From: DATARH01 sp036268425 | Lineage (GTDB): Bacteria > Pseudomonadota > Alphaproteobacteria > ATCC43930 > CGMCC-115725 | Length of the DNA: 64,000 bases | Direction: 5' to 3' | Assembly: GCA_036268425.1 (NCBI GenBank) | Contig: DATAUE010000022.1 | Coordinates: 21,597 to 85,596 of the forward strand | Part shown: one piece after another, positions 8,724-17,661 of the stretch | Position numbering within the stretch: position 1 is the stretch's first letter | How the letters are laid out: the number at the start of each line of letters is the position of its first letter | Notes under the pieces: model-generated | Databases searched by the model: none | What the model saw: only the letters and a program-made list of their open reading frames with translations | What the model was told of the DNA's origin: nothing | Translations under genes and position numbers: made by a program

Positions 8724-9896
8724 ATGACGAACCGCGCGCCGAAAATAATTTCAGAAGCTTGTAAGAAAACAGGGATAAACATGCTTCGCGCAATGATATC
8801 GGTCATGTTGCTGGCGGGTGCGATCGGGAGCGGTTATCCGGCGAATGCAGCCTCGCCGAATACCGCAGCCGTGGCCGTCAATCGCGGAGTTATCCAAATG
8901 GAGACCGGCGCCGCCGATGGCATATCGATTCGGATGGCGGCAGAAATCGGACGGATCATCGATGATGGCGCGACCCGCCGTGTCATTCCAATCATTGGTC
9001 GGGGGCCGCTACAAAATTTAATCGATCTTAAATATTTGCGGGGGATCGATTTGGCGATTATCCAAGTAGACGCGCTTGATTACGCGCGGCAGCAAAAGTT
9101 ATTGTCAGGTCTGGATTCGCTGACATACGTAGCTAAGCTTCACAATGAGGAGTTTCATCTGCTGGCCAGGGCCGACATCCGGGCGGCTAGCGATCTCAGT
9201 GGACAAAGGGTGAATGTTGATCTGACGGACAGCAGCACGGCGTTCACTGCCGCCCGGCTTTTTGAGCTTCTGCAAATCAAACCGCAAATCGAAAAGAACA
9301 GTCAGCAGGTCGCGCTCGAAAAACTGCGCAAGGGCGAAATCGCGGCAGTGGCGTTCGTGACCGCGAAACCCACCACAATTTTCCAAACGCTAAGACCGAG
9401 TGATCATTTTCACTTTCTCAACATCCCACTTACGCCAGCGATAAGCGCAATCTATGCGCCAGGCACTCTCACGGCGGTTGATTACCCTAACCTTGTTCCC
9501 CCGGACCAGCCGATCGAAACCATCGCTGTCGGCAACGTCCTGATGGCGGCCGATCTGCACATGCTGCCAGAACGTGACCGGAACCTCAGAACCTTTGTCG
9601 ATACACTCTACAGCGGTTTTCAAACGTTATCCGGTCCCGGCTATGATCCGAAATGGCGCGACATCAACATTGCCGCCGATATTCCAGGATGGACCCGAAA
9701 CGCGTCAGCGACAGCATGGCTGCGCAACAATCCGCAGATCGCCGCTGCGCCGGATGCCGATACAATGAAGGACCTGTTCTCCCGCTTTATTGACGAGCAC
9801 CGGCAGGCAACCGGCGGCAGTGGCGTAATGTCAGCCTCCGAAAAGAATGCCCTGTTCCAGCAGTTCGAAACCTGGCAGCGCGGCCAGTCGCATTAG
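8724..9896 (+). CDS. TAXI-family TRAP-type solute-binding protein
   Basis: This 390-residue exported protein resembles the TAXI branch of TRAP transporter receptors. Family-like features are the cleavable hydrophobic N-terminus ending ...YPANAAS, the RRVIPIIGRGPLQNLIDLKY segment, DLAIIQVDAL, and the DLSGQRVNVDLTDSSTAFTA block, in which TAXI proteins carry the S-G-S/T-x-x-T ligand loop. TAXI receptors bind organic acids or amino acids in the periplasm. No TRAP membrane subunit (DctQM) is found in the window. Two starts are possible: ATG 8724 with GGAG six bases upstream, or ATG 8781, which gives a more ordinary signal peptide and has AGGGAT before it. The gene is nine bases from the next one, so it belongs to the same operon. 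Confidence 0.85.
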   Translation: MTNRAPKIISEACKKTGINMLRAMISVMLLAGAIGSGYPANAASPNTAAVAVNRGVIQMETGAADGISIRMAAEIGRIIDDGATRRVIPIIGRGPLQNLIDLKYLRGIDLAIIQVDALDYARQQKLLSGLDSLTYVAKLHNEEFHLLARADIRAASDLSGQRVNVDLTDSSTAFTAARLFELLQIKPQIEKNSQQVALEKLRKGEIAAVAFVTAKPTTIFQTLRPSDHFHFLNIPLTPAISAIYAPGTLTAVDYPNLVPPDQPIETIAVGNVLMAADLHMLPERDRNLRTFVDTLYSGFQTLSGPGYDPKWRDINIAADIPGWTRNASATAWLRNNPQIAAAPDADTMKDLFSRFIDEHRQATGGSGVMSASEKNALFQQFETWQRGQSH

Positions 9897-9904
9897 GGGA
9901 GCGT

Positions 9905-11575
9905 ATGGTCCTTAGCTCCGAGGCTGCGAGTGGGCAAATGGGTTCCTCGAGGGCTTCCAGTATAACCCGTCGCCGCGTGATCGCCGGTGGTCTCGGTGCC
10001 GCCGCTATACTACGCGCACCGAGCGCCGGTTTTGCCGCGGCGATGCCGAGACGCGGCGGGACTCTCGTATTTGCCGTGCTGGTCGAACCGAAAAATTATG
10101 ACCTTGTCGCCAATACTTCATTTGCATTTCTGCATCCTCTAGCGCCGCACTACTCAACATTGCTTAAGTTCGATGCCGCGAACTATCCAAAAATCGTTGG
10201 TGATTTGGCGCAATCCTGGAGTGTCTCGCAAGATCGTCGTACCTACACCTTCAAATTATGGCAGAACGTGTTATTCCACGATGGTTCGCCACTCACCGCA
10301 GCAGACATCAAGGCGACCTATGAGCGGATAATTCGCCCGCCGCCGGGTATCGTCTCGGCACGGCGAGCCGATTATACAGCAATCGAATCGGTCGATGCGT
10401 CAGATAAACACACCGTAACGTTTCATCTTAATTGGCCCGATGCTGCCATATTGGAGAACCTTGCTTCGCCGTGGAATGGCATCTACAGCGCCGCTCGTCT
10501 CGCAGAAGACCCGCATTTTCCCGATAAACATGTGCTTGGCACAGGGCCATTCGTCTTTGTCGAACATGTCGAGCGGAAATATTGGCGCGGTCGCCGGTGG
10601 GAAAACTATTTCCGCTCTGATCGCCCGTACCTGGATGCCTATCAAGCAGAGTTCATGGAAGCAGCGGAGCTGGTGCCGGCGTATAAGACCGGGCGGATCC
10701 AGGCCGAGTTTCGTGGCGTAAGCCCACCGCAGCGCGATGCGCTAGCGACTGCGCTCGGCGACAAAATCGAGTTTGCAGACAGCCCCTGGCTTTCCGAGCT
10801 CCTTGTCGTGTTCAACACGCAGAAGCCTCCCTTTGATGATGCCCGCGTGCGGCGCGCTTTGTCGCTCGCCATCGACCGCTGGGGAGCAGCCGAAAAGTTG
10901 CAAGAAACCACGTTCCTGAAATATGTCGGCGGGCTGATGCGGCCCGGATCGAGCATGGCGACTCCCGAAGCATCGCTGATCGAGCTGCCGGGTTTCGGCC
11001 ACGACATCCCCGCTGCCCGCGCGGAGGCTGCTCGCCTGCTCGCTGCGGCCGGTGTCCGCGACCTGCATCTTACTCTTCTCGTCCGCGATATCGCGATGCC
11101 GCACCATGCTGGTGCAAACCTGTTGGCCGAGAGCTGGAAAGAGCTGGGTATCTCAACGATTCAACAACGCCTTAATATCAGCGATTGGCAGAAACGAGTC
11201 GACACGCGCGATTTCGACATCGCACAAGACTTCCAAGGCGATTACTTCGACGATCCCACGATCCAGCTGACGAAGTACGTTTCCCCGGATTTGTCTTCGG
11301 TCAATTTTTCCGGAGCGACCGACAGGTTCCTCGACGCGCTTTATATTGGCCAGGCGATGACCGCCAACCCGGTCGAGCGCACCAAGATAATCCGGGATTT
11401 CGAGCGGCACGCCTTAACGGAGGCTTACACGGTGCCGCTGTTATGGTGGAACCGAACCGTCGCCACTTCAGCAAGGTTGCACGGCTGGAGCGTGACGCCC
11501 AGCCATTTCATCGGCCAGGACCTTGCGGATGTCTGGCTCGATCCCCCTGAAAGCGTCCGCAGGGGCGCGCAATAA
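9905..11575 (+). CDS. Family-5 (peptide/opine/nickel-type) ABC substrate-binding protein
   Basis: This 556-residue periplasmic receptor belongs to the SBP_bac_5 family. The N-terminus has ITRRRVIAGGLGAAAI, a twin-arginine-like signal followed by a hydrophobic stretch and AAA cleavage region. The mature protein begins RRGGTLVFAVLVEP, and the family signature is visible as YTFKLWQNVLFHDGSPLTAADIKATYERI. Later blocks include DDARVRRALSLAIDR, typical of the second lobe. It would deliver oligopeptides or small organic molecules to a DppBC-type permease, but no permease gene is next to it. A good ribosome binding site (AGGGGAGCG) spans the stop of the TAXI gene. The next gene starts 13 bases downstream. 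Ligand unknown. Confidence 0.92.
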   Translation: MVLSSEAASGQMGSSRASSITRRRVIAGGLGAAAILRAPSAGFAAAMPRRGGTLVFAVLVEPKNYDLVANTSFAFLHPLAPHYSTLLKFDAANYPKIVGDLAQSWSVSQDRRTYTFKLWQNVLFHDGSPLTAADIKATYERIIRPPPGIVSARRADYTAIESVDASDKHTVTFHLNWPDAAILENLASPWNGIYSAARLAEDPHFPDKHVLGTGPFVFVEHVERKYWRGRRWENYFRSDRPYLDAYQAEFMEAAELVPAYKTGRIQAEFRGVSPPQRDALATALGDKIEFADSPWLSELLVVFNTQKPPFDDARVRRALSLAIDRWGAAEKLQETTFLKYVGGLMRPGSSMATPEASLIELPGFGHDIPAARAEAARLLAAAGVRDLHLTLLVRDIAMPHHAGANLLAESWKELGISTIQQRLNISDWQKRVDTRDFDIAQDFQGDYFDDPTIQLTKYVSPDLSSVNFSGATDRFLDALYIGQAMTANPVERTKIIRDFERHALTEAYTVPLLWWNRTVATSARLHGWSVTPSHFIGQDLADVWLDPPESVRRGAQ

Positions 11576-11588
11576 GGAACAATGCAAA

Positions 11589-12695
11589 ATGATCTCCGCC
11601 ACCAATCAATACCCGATCCCGGCTACGATGAAAGCGTGGGTGCTCGGCGCGCCTGACGAGCTGAGCCTGGTGCAAAAGCCGGTACCGGAGCCTAGCGCCG
11701 CCGAGGTTCTCGTGCGAATAGACGCCATTGCTGTTTGCGCTACCGATATTGAGATCATCAGTCACGGGTTGCCGGCGTCGATCGAAGGCGAACTGCCGTT
11801 CAACAAGGGTTTCACCCCCGGGCACGAATATATGGGCACTGTCGTGAAACTCGGGCCGGGAGTGGATGAGTTTGCTCCGGGTGACCGCGTCGCCGTAGAA
11901 ATTCATGCGGGGTGCGGACGCTGCCCGCGCTGCCGAGAAGGCATGTATACGTCGTGCCTGAATTACGGCTACCACAGTAAAGGACATCGCGCGAACGGCT
12001 TCAGCACCGATGGCGGCTTTGCTGAATATGCGGTCAATAACGTCAATACGCTGGTGCACATCCCCGATCACGTGTCGGATGCAGAGGCAACGCTGATCGT
12101 CACTGCCGGTACAGCGATGTACGGACTTGATGTGATGAGCGGCCTGATCGCCGGCGAAGGGGTTGTTGTCACCGGTCCCGGACCCATTGGGCTGATGGGC
12201 GTCGGCGTCGCCAAGGCTCTTGGCGCCGCGCCGGTCATCCTGACAGGAACCCGCGATCGCCGCCTGGAAATTGGTCTGCAATTAGGCGCCGACCATGTCA
12301 TCAATGTGCGAAACGAAGACCCCGTCGCCGCGGTGGCTCGGCTTACCGGCGGCAAAGGTGTCCAATACGTTCTCGAATGCTCGGGAGCGCCGGGCGCTTT
12401 CGACGAGGCGGCGCGAATGGTCAATCGCGGGGGGCGCATTTGCCTCGCTGCATTTCCGAGCGAGAAGGTGCCAGTCGATCTCGCTCATCTCGTACGCAAC
12501 AACATATACGTGTTCGGTATCCGCGGAGAGGGCAAGAGCGCGACGCATCGCGCCGCGGCTCTGATCGCGCAGCGGCGTTTCGATGCAAAGCTGATCCATA
12601 CCCATACTTTTCCGCTTTCCGACGTGCCGACCGCGATCAACTACGCACGCGAGCGCATCGAGGACGCAATTAAGGTCGTCGTGGCATTGCGCTAA
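11589..12695 (+). CDS. Zinc-dependent medium-chain alcohol/polyol dehydrogenase
   Basis: This 368-residue protein of the medium-chain dehydrogenase/reductase superfamily resembles sorbitol and threonine dehydrogenases. Visible residues: catalytic zinc ligands Cys50, His79 and Glu80 (GHEY); structural zinc cysteines 109, 112, 115 and 123 (CGRCPRC plus C); and the NAD(P)-binding GPGPIGLMGVGVAKALGA. It should oxidise a secondary alcohol, polyol or amino alcohol reversibly in the cytoplasm. The substrate is not predictable, but its place between two binding-protein genes suggests it handles an imported compound. Start chosen at ATG 11589 behind AAGGAA (11574-11579); the nearby ATG at 11582 is out of frame. 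120 bases separate it from the next gene. Confidence 0.93.
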   Translation: MISATNQYPIPATMKAWVLGAPDELSLVQKPVPEPSAAEVLVRIDAIAVCATDIEIISHGLPASIEGELPFNKGFTPGHEYMGTVVKLGPGVDEFAPGDRVAVEIHAGCGRCPRCREGMYTSCLNYGYHSKGHRANGFSTDGGFAEYAVNNVNTLVHIPDHVSDAEATLIVTAGTAMYGLDVMSGLIAGEGVVVTGPGPIGLMGVGVAKALGAAPVILTGTRDRRLEIGLQLGADHVINVRNEDPVAAVARLTGGKGVQYVLECSGAPGAFDEAARMVNRGGRICLAAFPSEKVPVDLAHLVRNNIYVFGIRGEGKSATHRAAALIAQRRFDAKLIHTHTFPLSDVPTAINYARERIEDAIKVVVALR

Positions 12696-12815
12696 ACGGA
12701 AATAGTAACTGACTTTGATGGCTTTGCTGGGGATTGAGGTGGCGCCCCCACACCATATTGCTGAGCTTTCTCAGCAGCCGCAGTTAGTGCCGAAGCGCAT
12801 GAGGAAGGAGCGAGT

Positions 12816-14411
12816 GTGACTGGTTTCAAGCGCCGCTTAGCATATGTTGTCGTCGCATTGCTTATCATTGCTGTAGCGCCGCAGGCGGCGGCAGAAAAAT
12901 CGGGCGGCGTGTTGCGGATTTTTCAGTATGACAGCCCGGCCAGCATGTCGATCCACGAGGAGGCGCTTAACTCCGCCCAAAATCCGGCAATGGCGGTGTT
13001 CAATAATCTGGTCATCTTCGATCAGCATGTGGCCCAGAACCGCATGAGCGCAATCGTGCCGGAGTTGGCGACAGCGTGGTCGTGGAATGCAGACATGACC
13101 ACACTTACCTTTCGACTGCGCCACGGCGTAACGTGGCACGACGGCAAACCCTTCACCGCCGCCGATGTCAAGTGCACTTGGGACATGATCATCGGCGAAG
13201 GTCCGCGCAAGCTGCGGGCTAATCCCCGGAAGACGTGGTACCGCAATCTGGATTCGGTCAGCGCGAATGGCGATACCGCGGTGTTTCACCTCAAGCGGCC
13301 GCAGCCGGCATTCATCGCATTGCTGGCCTCGGGCTACTCGCCAGTCTATCCGTGCCATGTGTCGCCGCAAGACATGCGACAGCATCCTGTCGGCACCGGT
13401 CCGTTCAAGTTTATTTCGTACACCCCGAACGGGACGATCAAACTCGAGCGGAATAAACAATATTGGAAGCCGGGCAAACCCTATCTTGATGGTATCGAAT
13501 GGACGATAATCCCAAATCGTGCGACGGCCATCCTCGCCTTCATTGCCGGGAAATTCGATCTCACGTTTCCCTTCGGGATCAGCGTGCCGCTGATGAAAAA
13601 CATTCAGAAGGAAGCGCCGGACGCGATTTGTAAACTGGAGCCGGCAAACCAAAGCACTAACTTGATCGTGAATAGGGACGCATCTCCGTTTGATAATTCA
13701 GAGATGCGACGGGCTATGGCATTGACGCTCGACCGCAAGAGCTTCATCGATATTCTGGCTGAAGGACATGGCGATGTGGGGGGTGCGATGCAACCCGCAC
13801 CTCAAGGCGTTTGGGGCATGCCTGGGGATATGCTCGCAAAATTGCCTGGCTATGGACTCGATATTGCCAAGAACCGTACCGAGGCCCGCGCGATTATGGA
13901 GAAAGCGGGCTACGGGCCGGATAAGCATCTGGCTGTCAAGGTTTCGGTCCGCAATACCCCGCCGTTTCGTGACCCTGCCATTATTCTGATCGACCAGCTT
14001 CGTGAAATCTATATCGACGGAGAGCTCGAAACGGTGGACACCGCCAATTGGTTTCCTAAGGTCTACCGTAAGGATTATAAAATAGGCTTAAACCTTACCG
14101 GTGTTGGGGTAGATGATCCCGACGCACAGTTCTATGAGAACTATGCTTGCGGCTCCGACCGCAACTATACCGGCTATTGCAATCCTGAAATCGACAAGCT
14201 GTTCGATAAACAATCAATGGAGCGCGACCAGGAGCGTCGGCGACGGCTCGTATGGGATATCGATCAGAAATTGCAGCAGGACGGCGCTCGTCCGATCCTG
14301 TTTCACAATGAGTTTGCGACCTGCTGGCACCCGCAGGTAAAGGGCCTGACCATAATGGTTAATAGCCTTTTTAATGGCTGGCGAATGGAGGACGTCTGGC
14401 TTGACCGCTAG
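12816..14411 (+). CDS. Family-5 ABC substrate-binding protein
   Basis: This is a 531-residue SBP_bac_5 protein with a Sec signal peptide (RRLAYVVVALLIIAV then PQAAAEKSGG). The signature region reads LTFRLRHGVTWHDGKPFTAADVKCTW, and GTGPFKF and the DNSEMRRAMALTLDR block follow. It starts with GTG at 12816, placed by the strong AGGAAGGAG at 12802-12810. It is closely related to the gene at 63298: both share DSPASMSIHEE, FNNLV-FDQH and YPCHVSP, so they are paralogues about 50 kb apart. It may be the last gene of the 7.6-14.4 kb run. No permease or ATPase is adjacent, so it may use a transporter encoded elsewhere. Ligand unknown. Confidence 0.92.
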   Translation: MTGFKRRLAYVVVALLIIAVAPQAAAEKSGGVLRIFQYDSPASMSIHEEALNSAQNPAMAVFNNLVIFDQHVAQNRMSAIVPELATAWSWNADMTTLTFRLRHGVTWHDGKPFTAADVKCTWDMIIGEGPRKLRANPRKTWYRNLDSVSANGDTAVFHLKRPQPAFIALLASGYSPVYPCHVSPQDMRQHPVGTGPFKFISYTPNGTIKLERNKQYWKPGKPYLDGIEWTIIPNRATAILAFIAGKFDLTFPFGISVPLMKNIQKEAPDAICKLEPANQSTNLIVNRDASPFDNSEMRRAMALTLDRKSFIDILAEGHGDVGGAMQPAPQGVWGMPGDMLAKLPGYGLDIAKNRTEARAIMEKAGYGPDKHLAVKVSVRNTPPFRDPAIILIDQLREIYIDGELETVDTANWFPKVYRKDYKIGLNLTGVGVDDPDAQFYENYACGSDRNYTGYCNPEIDKLFDKQSMERDQERRRRLVWDIDQKLQQDGARPILFHNEFATCWHPQVKGLTIMVNSLFNGWRMEDVWLDR

Positions 14412-14478
14412 TGGGTGGGCTCGGTGCGTGCGGTAAGTGCCGCCGCCGAGCGCGCGTGGAGCACCGACCGAATGTTTC

Positions 14479-15246
14479 TCACAGCGCCGTCATACCGCCG
14501 TCGACGAACAGCAGGACACCGGTGACGTAGGAGGCGTCGTCAGAGGCCAAAAACAGGATCGCGGCGGCGACTTCCTCGGCCCTGCCGGGGCGCCCCAGCA
14601 TGGTGCCTTGTGCGGCCCTCGCGTTGTACTGCTCGACCGTCCGCCCGGCCGCCGCGATGCGGCGCTGGTGGAACGGCGTGAAGATTGGTCCAGGGCCCAC
14701 CGCGTTCACCCGGATGCCGTCTATCGCGTGGTCGGCGGCGAGCGCCCGCGTCAAGCCCGCGATCTCGGCCTTGGTGGTGTCGTACTGAAGGTTGCCGCCG
14801 CCTGCGACGACGGAACGGACGGAGGCGGTGTTGACGATGGCGCCGCTCTTGTTGCGGCGCATCAGCGGAACCGCCGCCTTGGCGCAGTTGACGTAGCTCA
14901 TCAGGTTGACGCTGAGGATCTCGTTCCAACTCGCCGCGCTCGCCTCGTCGACCTTCTCGTATTTGCGGATGCCGGCATTGTTGATGAGGATGTCAAGGCG
15001 CCCGAACTTCTCGGCGGCACCGTTAACGAAGGCGAGGCATGCGGCCTCGGTGCCAACGTCAGCCTGCGTGAAGGCAACCCTGGCGCCGGCCGCCTCGAGT
15101 TCGGCCGCGACGCGCTGGCCACGTTCGCCGTCCCGATCGCAGAACGCCACGCTCGCGCCCTCGGCAATGAAACGCCTGACCGTCGCCTCGCCGATACCCG
15201 ATGCCCCACCCGTGACCGCTGCGACCTTACCGTCGAGCCTTCCCAT
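14479..15246 (-). CDS. Short-chain dehydrogenase/reductase (SDR)
   Basis: This 255-residue classical SDR has the cofactor motif TGGASGIGE near the N-terminus, D-V at the end of the fourth strand (QADVG), the NNAG motif and the catalytic Y-x-x-x-K (YDTTK). The C-terminal YVTGVLLFVDGGMT is the usual ending. It should be an NAD(P)H-dependent oxidoreductase in the cytoplasm. Sequence gives no safe substrate. The ATG at 15246 is preferred because AAAGGTGG precedes it; a GTG three codons upstream is also in frame. It converges with the binding-protein gene ending at 14411 and diverges from the gene at 15550. Confidence 0.93.
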   Translation of the reverse strand: MGRLDGKVAAVTGGASGIGEATVRRFIAEGASVAFCDRDGERGQRVAAELEAAGARVAFTQADVGTEAACLAFVNGAAEKFGRLDILINNAGIRKYEKVDEASAASWNEILSVNLMSYVNCAKAAVPLMRRNKSGAIVNTASVRSVVAGGGNLQYDTTKAEIAGLTRALAADHAIDGIRVNAVGPGPIFTPFHQRRIAAAGRTVEQYNARAAQGTMLGRPGRAEEVAAAILFLASDDASYVTGVLLFVDGGMTAL

Positions 15247-15549
15247 GTTCGCCACCTTTCATTGCAAGCGAAACGCGGTTCCCACGATACGTCGTATCCG
15301 TCCGGCGGGCACTCCTTGTTGGCTCGGGCTGGGCGTCCGACCCTATCAGGCCGTCCATCAGCGTCGCATCCGACCTCCCTCTGTCGAATCGAGCACTGCT
15401 CCCGTCTCGGTCAATGCGCCGGGAGAACGGAATTGGGGACGCACAGCTCGATCCTGTAGAAGACAGGGCCTGCCGCCCCTTTTTGTTGCGTCGCCTGAAC
15501 TTCGGTGAGAACCTTTGATGCATGAACTTTGTCGGAAGGGGACGGCTCC

Positions 15550-16158
15550 ATGTGGAAATTAATGGTTTCGCTTGTGGTGGTTTTGGGGACGGCGACACTG
15601 GCCAACGCCCAGACGATCACAGATCCTAATGAAATTGCCTCGCGTCTTCATTTTTGGACGCAGGAAAACGGTGAGCCGGTTTACTATGGGGAAGTAAGAA
15701 ATGTAAATCCACGAACCGCGCAGATACTGGGTCACTACCAATGCTTAGCCATCGCATTCATCAAATATGAGGGTGGCGTATTCTATTATGCTCACAAAAT
15801 GTGGGCAAAATCGCCAGATGGGTCTTGCCACTATGATGACGTAACGTCGCGTAAGGTGGGTAACCATGGCGCTTGCGTCAAAGACACAGAGGCGGGTTTC
15901 GGCTTTGCCATCGGTACAGCGCGTATGACCAAGAACAACATCGATTACATGCACAGCATCTTTAGAACCGTTGATACCAATACGCGTCGTGTTGGCGAGA
16001 CAAAAGCATGTGTTCCACCCAATGGCGTGGGTGCCGGCCTTTACTCGATCAAGATTGAAGACGGCCGCTTTAAGCTCATCAGCAATCGCCCCTTGGACTA
16101 TGAAGTGAACATTGAGGCTCAAGACCCTCAGCATCCGCCGACCAAGCCGGTATTCTAA
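15550..16158 (+). CDS. Exported four-cysteine protein of unknown function
   Basis: This 202-residue protein starts with a clean Sec signal peptide (MWKLMVSLVVVLGTATLANA, cleavage near Ala-Gln). The mature part contains four cysteines (in YQCLAI, GSCHYD, GACVKD and KACVPP), a number that allows two disulfides in the periplasm. I do not recognise the family. The start ATG at 15550 is set by GGAAGGGGA at 15534-15542; an in-frame TTG at 15529 is less likely. G+C content is lower than in the SDR and P450 genes beside it. The 252 bases that follow hold only a weak 66-codon frame (16182-16382) that I do not call a gene. Confidence 0.75.
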   Translation: MWKLMVSLVVVLGTATLANAQTITDPNEIASRLHFWTQENGEPVYYGEVRNVNPRTAQILGHYQCLAIAFIKYEGGVFYYAHKMWAKSPDGSCHYDDVTSRKVGNHGACVKDTEAGFGFAIGTARMTKNNIDYMHSIFRTVDTNTRRVGETKACVPPNGVGAGLYSIKIEDGRFKLISNRPLDYEVNIEAQDPQHPPTKPVF

Positions 16159-16410
16159 AGGTACGCCCAGAATAGAAAAATTTGGCGAGAGTAGAAAAAT
16201 TGGGCTGGATAAAATCGAATCCGAATCAGGTGAGAATCGATGGAACCGCCAGCGTAATCGAGCCGAGCACGGCTGCGATCGAGGACGAAGACATTATAGT
16301 CACGGCAATCCCGCGTTGTTCAAGTGCCGGGAATTTAAACGTTAGCAGCATAACTGTCGTGCGTACTGTTCAGCCATACTAAGGGACCATGCCGATGGGA
16401 GGTTGGAGAG

Positions 16411-17661
16411 ATGAGTTTTCTTGAAACGTTTGACAGCACTGCAGAGCCGGCAGCCCGTACGGCGCTATTTTTCGAAGCGCTGCGGACGGACTGGCGCTCT
16501 CTCTTTGCCGAGCTGCGCGAGACACGGCCCATCCTCGATTTGCCGGTGATGACGGTCGTTACGCGGTGGTCGGATGTGGTGGACTTGTTGTCCCGCAACG
16601 AGACGTTCCGTGTGACCTACGCCCCGCACATGGACCCGTCAGTCGGGCCGTTCATGCTGGGGCGGGACGGCGCGGTGGAAAACTGGCGCGACAAGTCGGC
16701 GATGCGTACGCTGTTGCGTTGGGATGATCTGCCCGCGATCCGCGCCACAGCGGCCGAAGTTGCGTCAGCAGCGCTGCGCGCCGCGACACCAGGAGCCAGC
16801 GGCGTGTTCGACGTTGTCGCGACGGTCTCGCGGCTGGTCCCGCTGAAGATCGTGCAGCGCTGCTTCGGCTTCCCCGGTCCGGACGACGCAACCATGCTTG
16901 CCTGGTCCCGCGCCACACAGGCGGACATGTTTCATAACCTCACCAACGATCCCGCCGTATTGCAGGCAAACATTGCGGCCGGCCAGGCGATGCAGGCCTG
17001 GGTCGCAAAATTCATCGACGCCCGCCAGCCCTGGGCCGATGCGGCGGGGGAGGACACCGTCTCGCGTCTGCTGCGGCTGACCGGGCGGGGGCTCTCCGGG
17101 CTCGACCGGCAGGGTGTGATCAGCAACATTTGCGGCCTGCTGGTCGGTGCGATTGAGACGACGTCGCAAGCGATCGTTAACGCGACGGAGCAGGTCCTGC
17201 TGAACCCGGCGCAAGCCGACTTGGCGACCAAGGCCGCGCAGAAAGGCGATAACGCCGCGCTGGACGCTATCGTCTGGGAGGCTCTGCGCTTCTCCCCGAT
17301 GACGACCTTCGTGCTAAGGGTGGCGGCCGAGCCGGCGGTACTTGCGCCGGGCTCCAACTATCAGGTCACGGTGCCGGCAGGGCGGGTTATTGCGGCAGGC
17401 ATCGGCTCGGCCATGTTCGATCCAGCGGTGTTCCCGGCGCCGGACGATTTCCAAACGCGCCGACGGGACCTTTATTTGCACGTGGGTTTCGGGTCGCATA
17501 TCTGCCTCGGCCAGTACGTCGCCTACGAGATCATCCCGGAAACGGTTCGGCAAATTCTACTGGTATCCGGCCTGCACATGCTGTTGCAGGGCGGGAGCAC
17601 CGTGGACAACGCGGGCGGTCCGTTTGCCGAGGCGTTCAAGCTCGGCTTTGGAGCATCCTAG
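16411..17661 (+). CDS. Cytochrome P450, coupled to a cyclooxygenase-like peroxidase
   Basis: This 416-residue soluble P450 lacks a membrane anchor. Key sites are readable: the haem-ligand loop FGSHICLG with Cys365, the K-helix E-x-x-R (Glu290 to Arg293, EALR), and the I-helix GAIETTS with the acid-alcohol pair Glu249-Thr250. The retained acid-alcohol pair is compatible with ordinary oxygen-activating monooxygenase chemistry. It could equally rearrange a peroxide, as P450s of oxylipin pathways do. The next gene begins inside its stop codon (TAG/GTG sharing base 17661), so translation is probably coupled. Start ATG 16411 follows GGGAGG at 16397-16402. No ferredoxin or reductase is adjacent, which would fit a peroxide-using or isomerase role. 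The pairing with a COX-like enzyme parallels fungal Ppo fusions (dioxygenase plus P450) and animal COX with prostacyclin or thromboxane synthases. Confidence 0.93.
   Translation: MSFLETFDSTAEPAARTALFFEALRTDWRSLFAELRETRPILDLPVMTVVTRWSDVVDLLSRNETFRVTYAPHMDPSVGPFMLGRDGAVENWRDKSAMRTLLRWDDLPAIRATAAEVASAALRAATPGASGVFDVVATVSRLVPLKIVQRCFGFPGPDDATMLAWSRATQADMFHNLTNDPAVLQANIAAGQAMQAWVAKFIDARQPWADAAGEDTVSRLLRLTGRGLSGLDRQGVISNICGLLVGAIETTSQAIVNATEQVLLNPAQADLATKAAQKGDNAALDAIVWEALRFSPMTTFVLRVAAEPAVLAPGSNYQVTVPAGRVIAAGIGSAMFDPAVFPAPDDFQTRRRDLYLHVGFGSHICLGQYVAYEIIPETVRQILLVSGLHMLLQGGSTVDNAGGPFAEAFKLGFGAS

Noticed and set aside
14437..15459. 340-residue plus-strand open frame opposite the SDR gene
   Set aside because: It is antisense to a clear SDR with intact motifs and has no recognisable domain.
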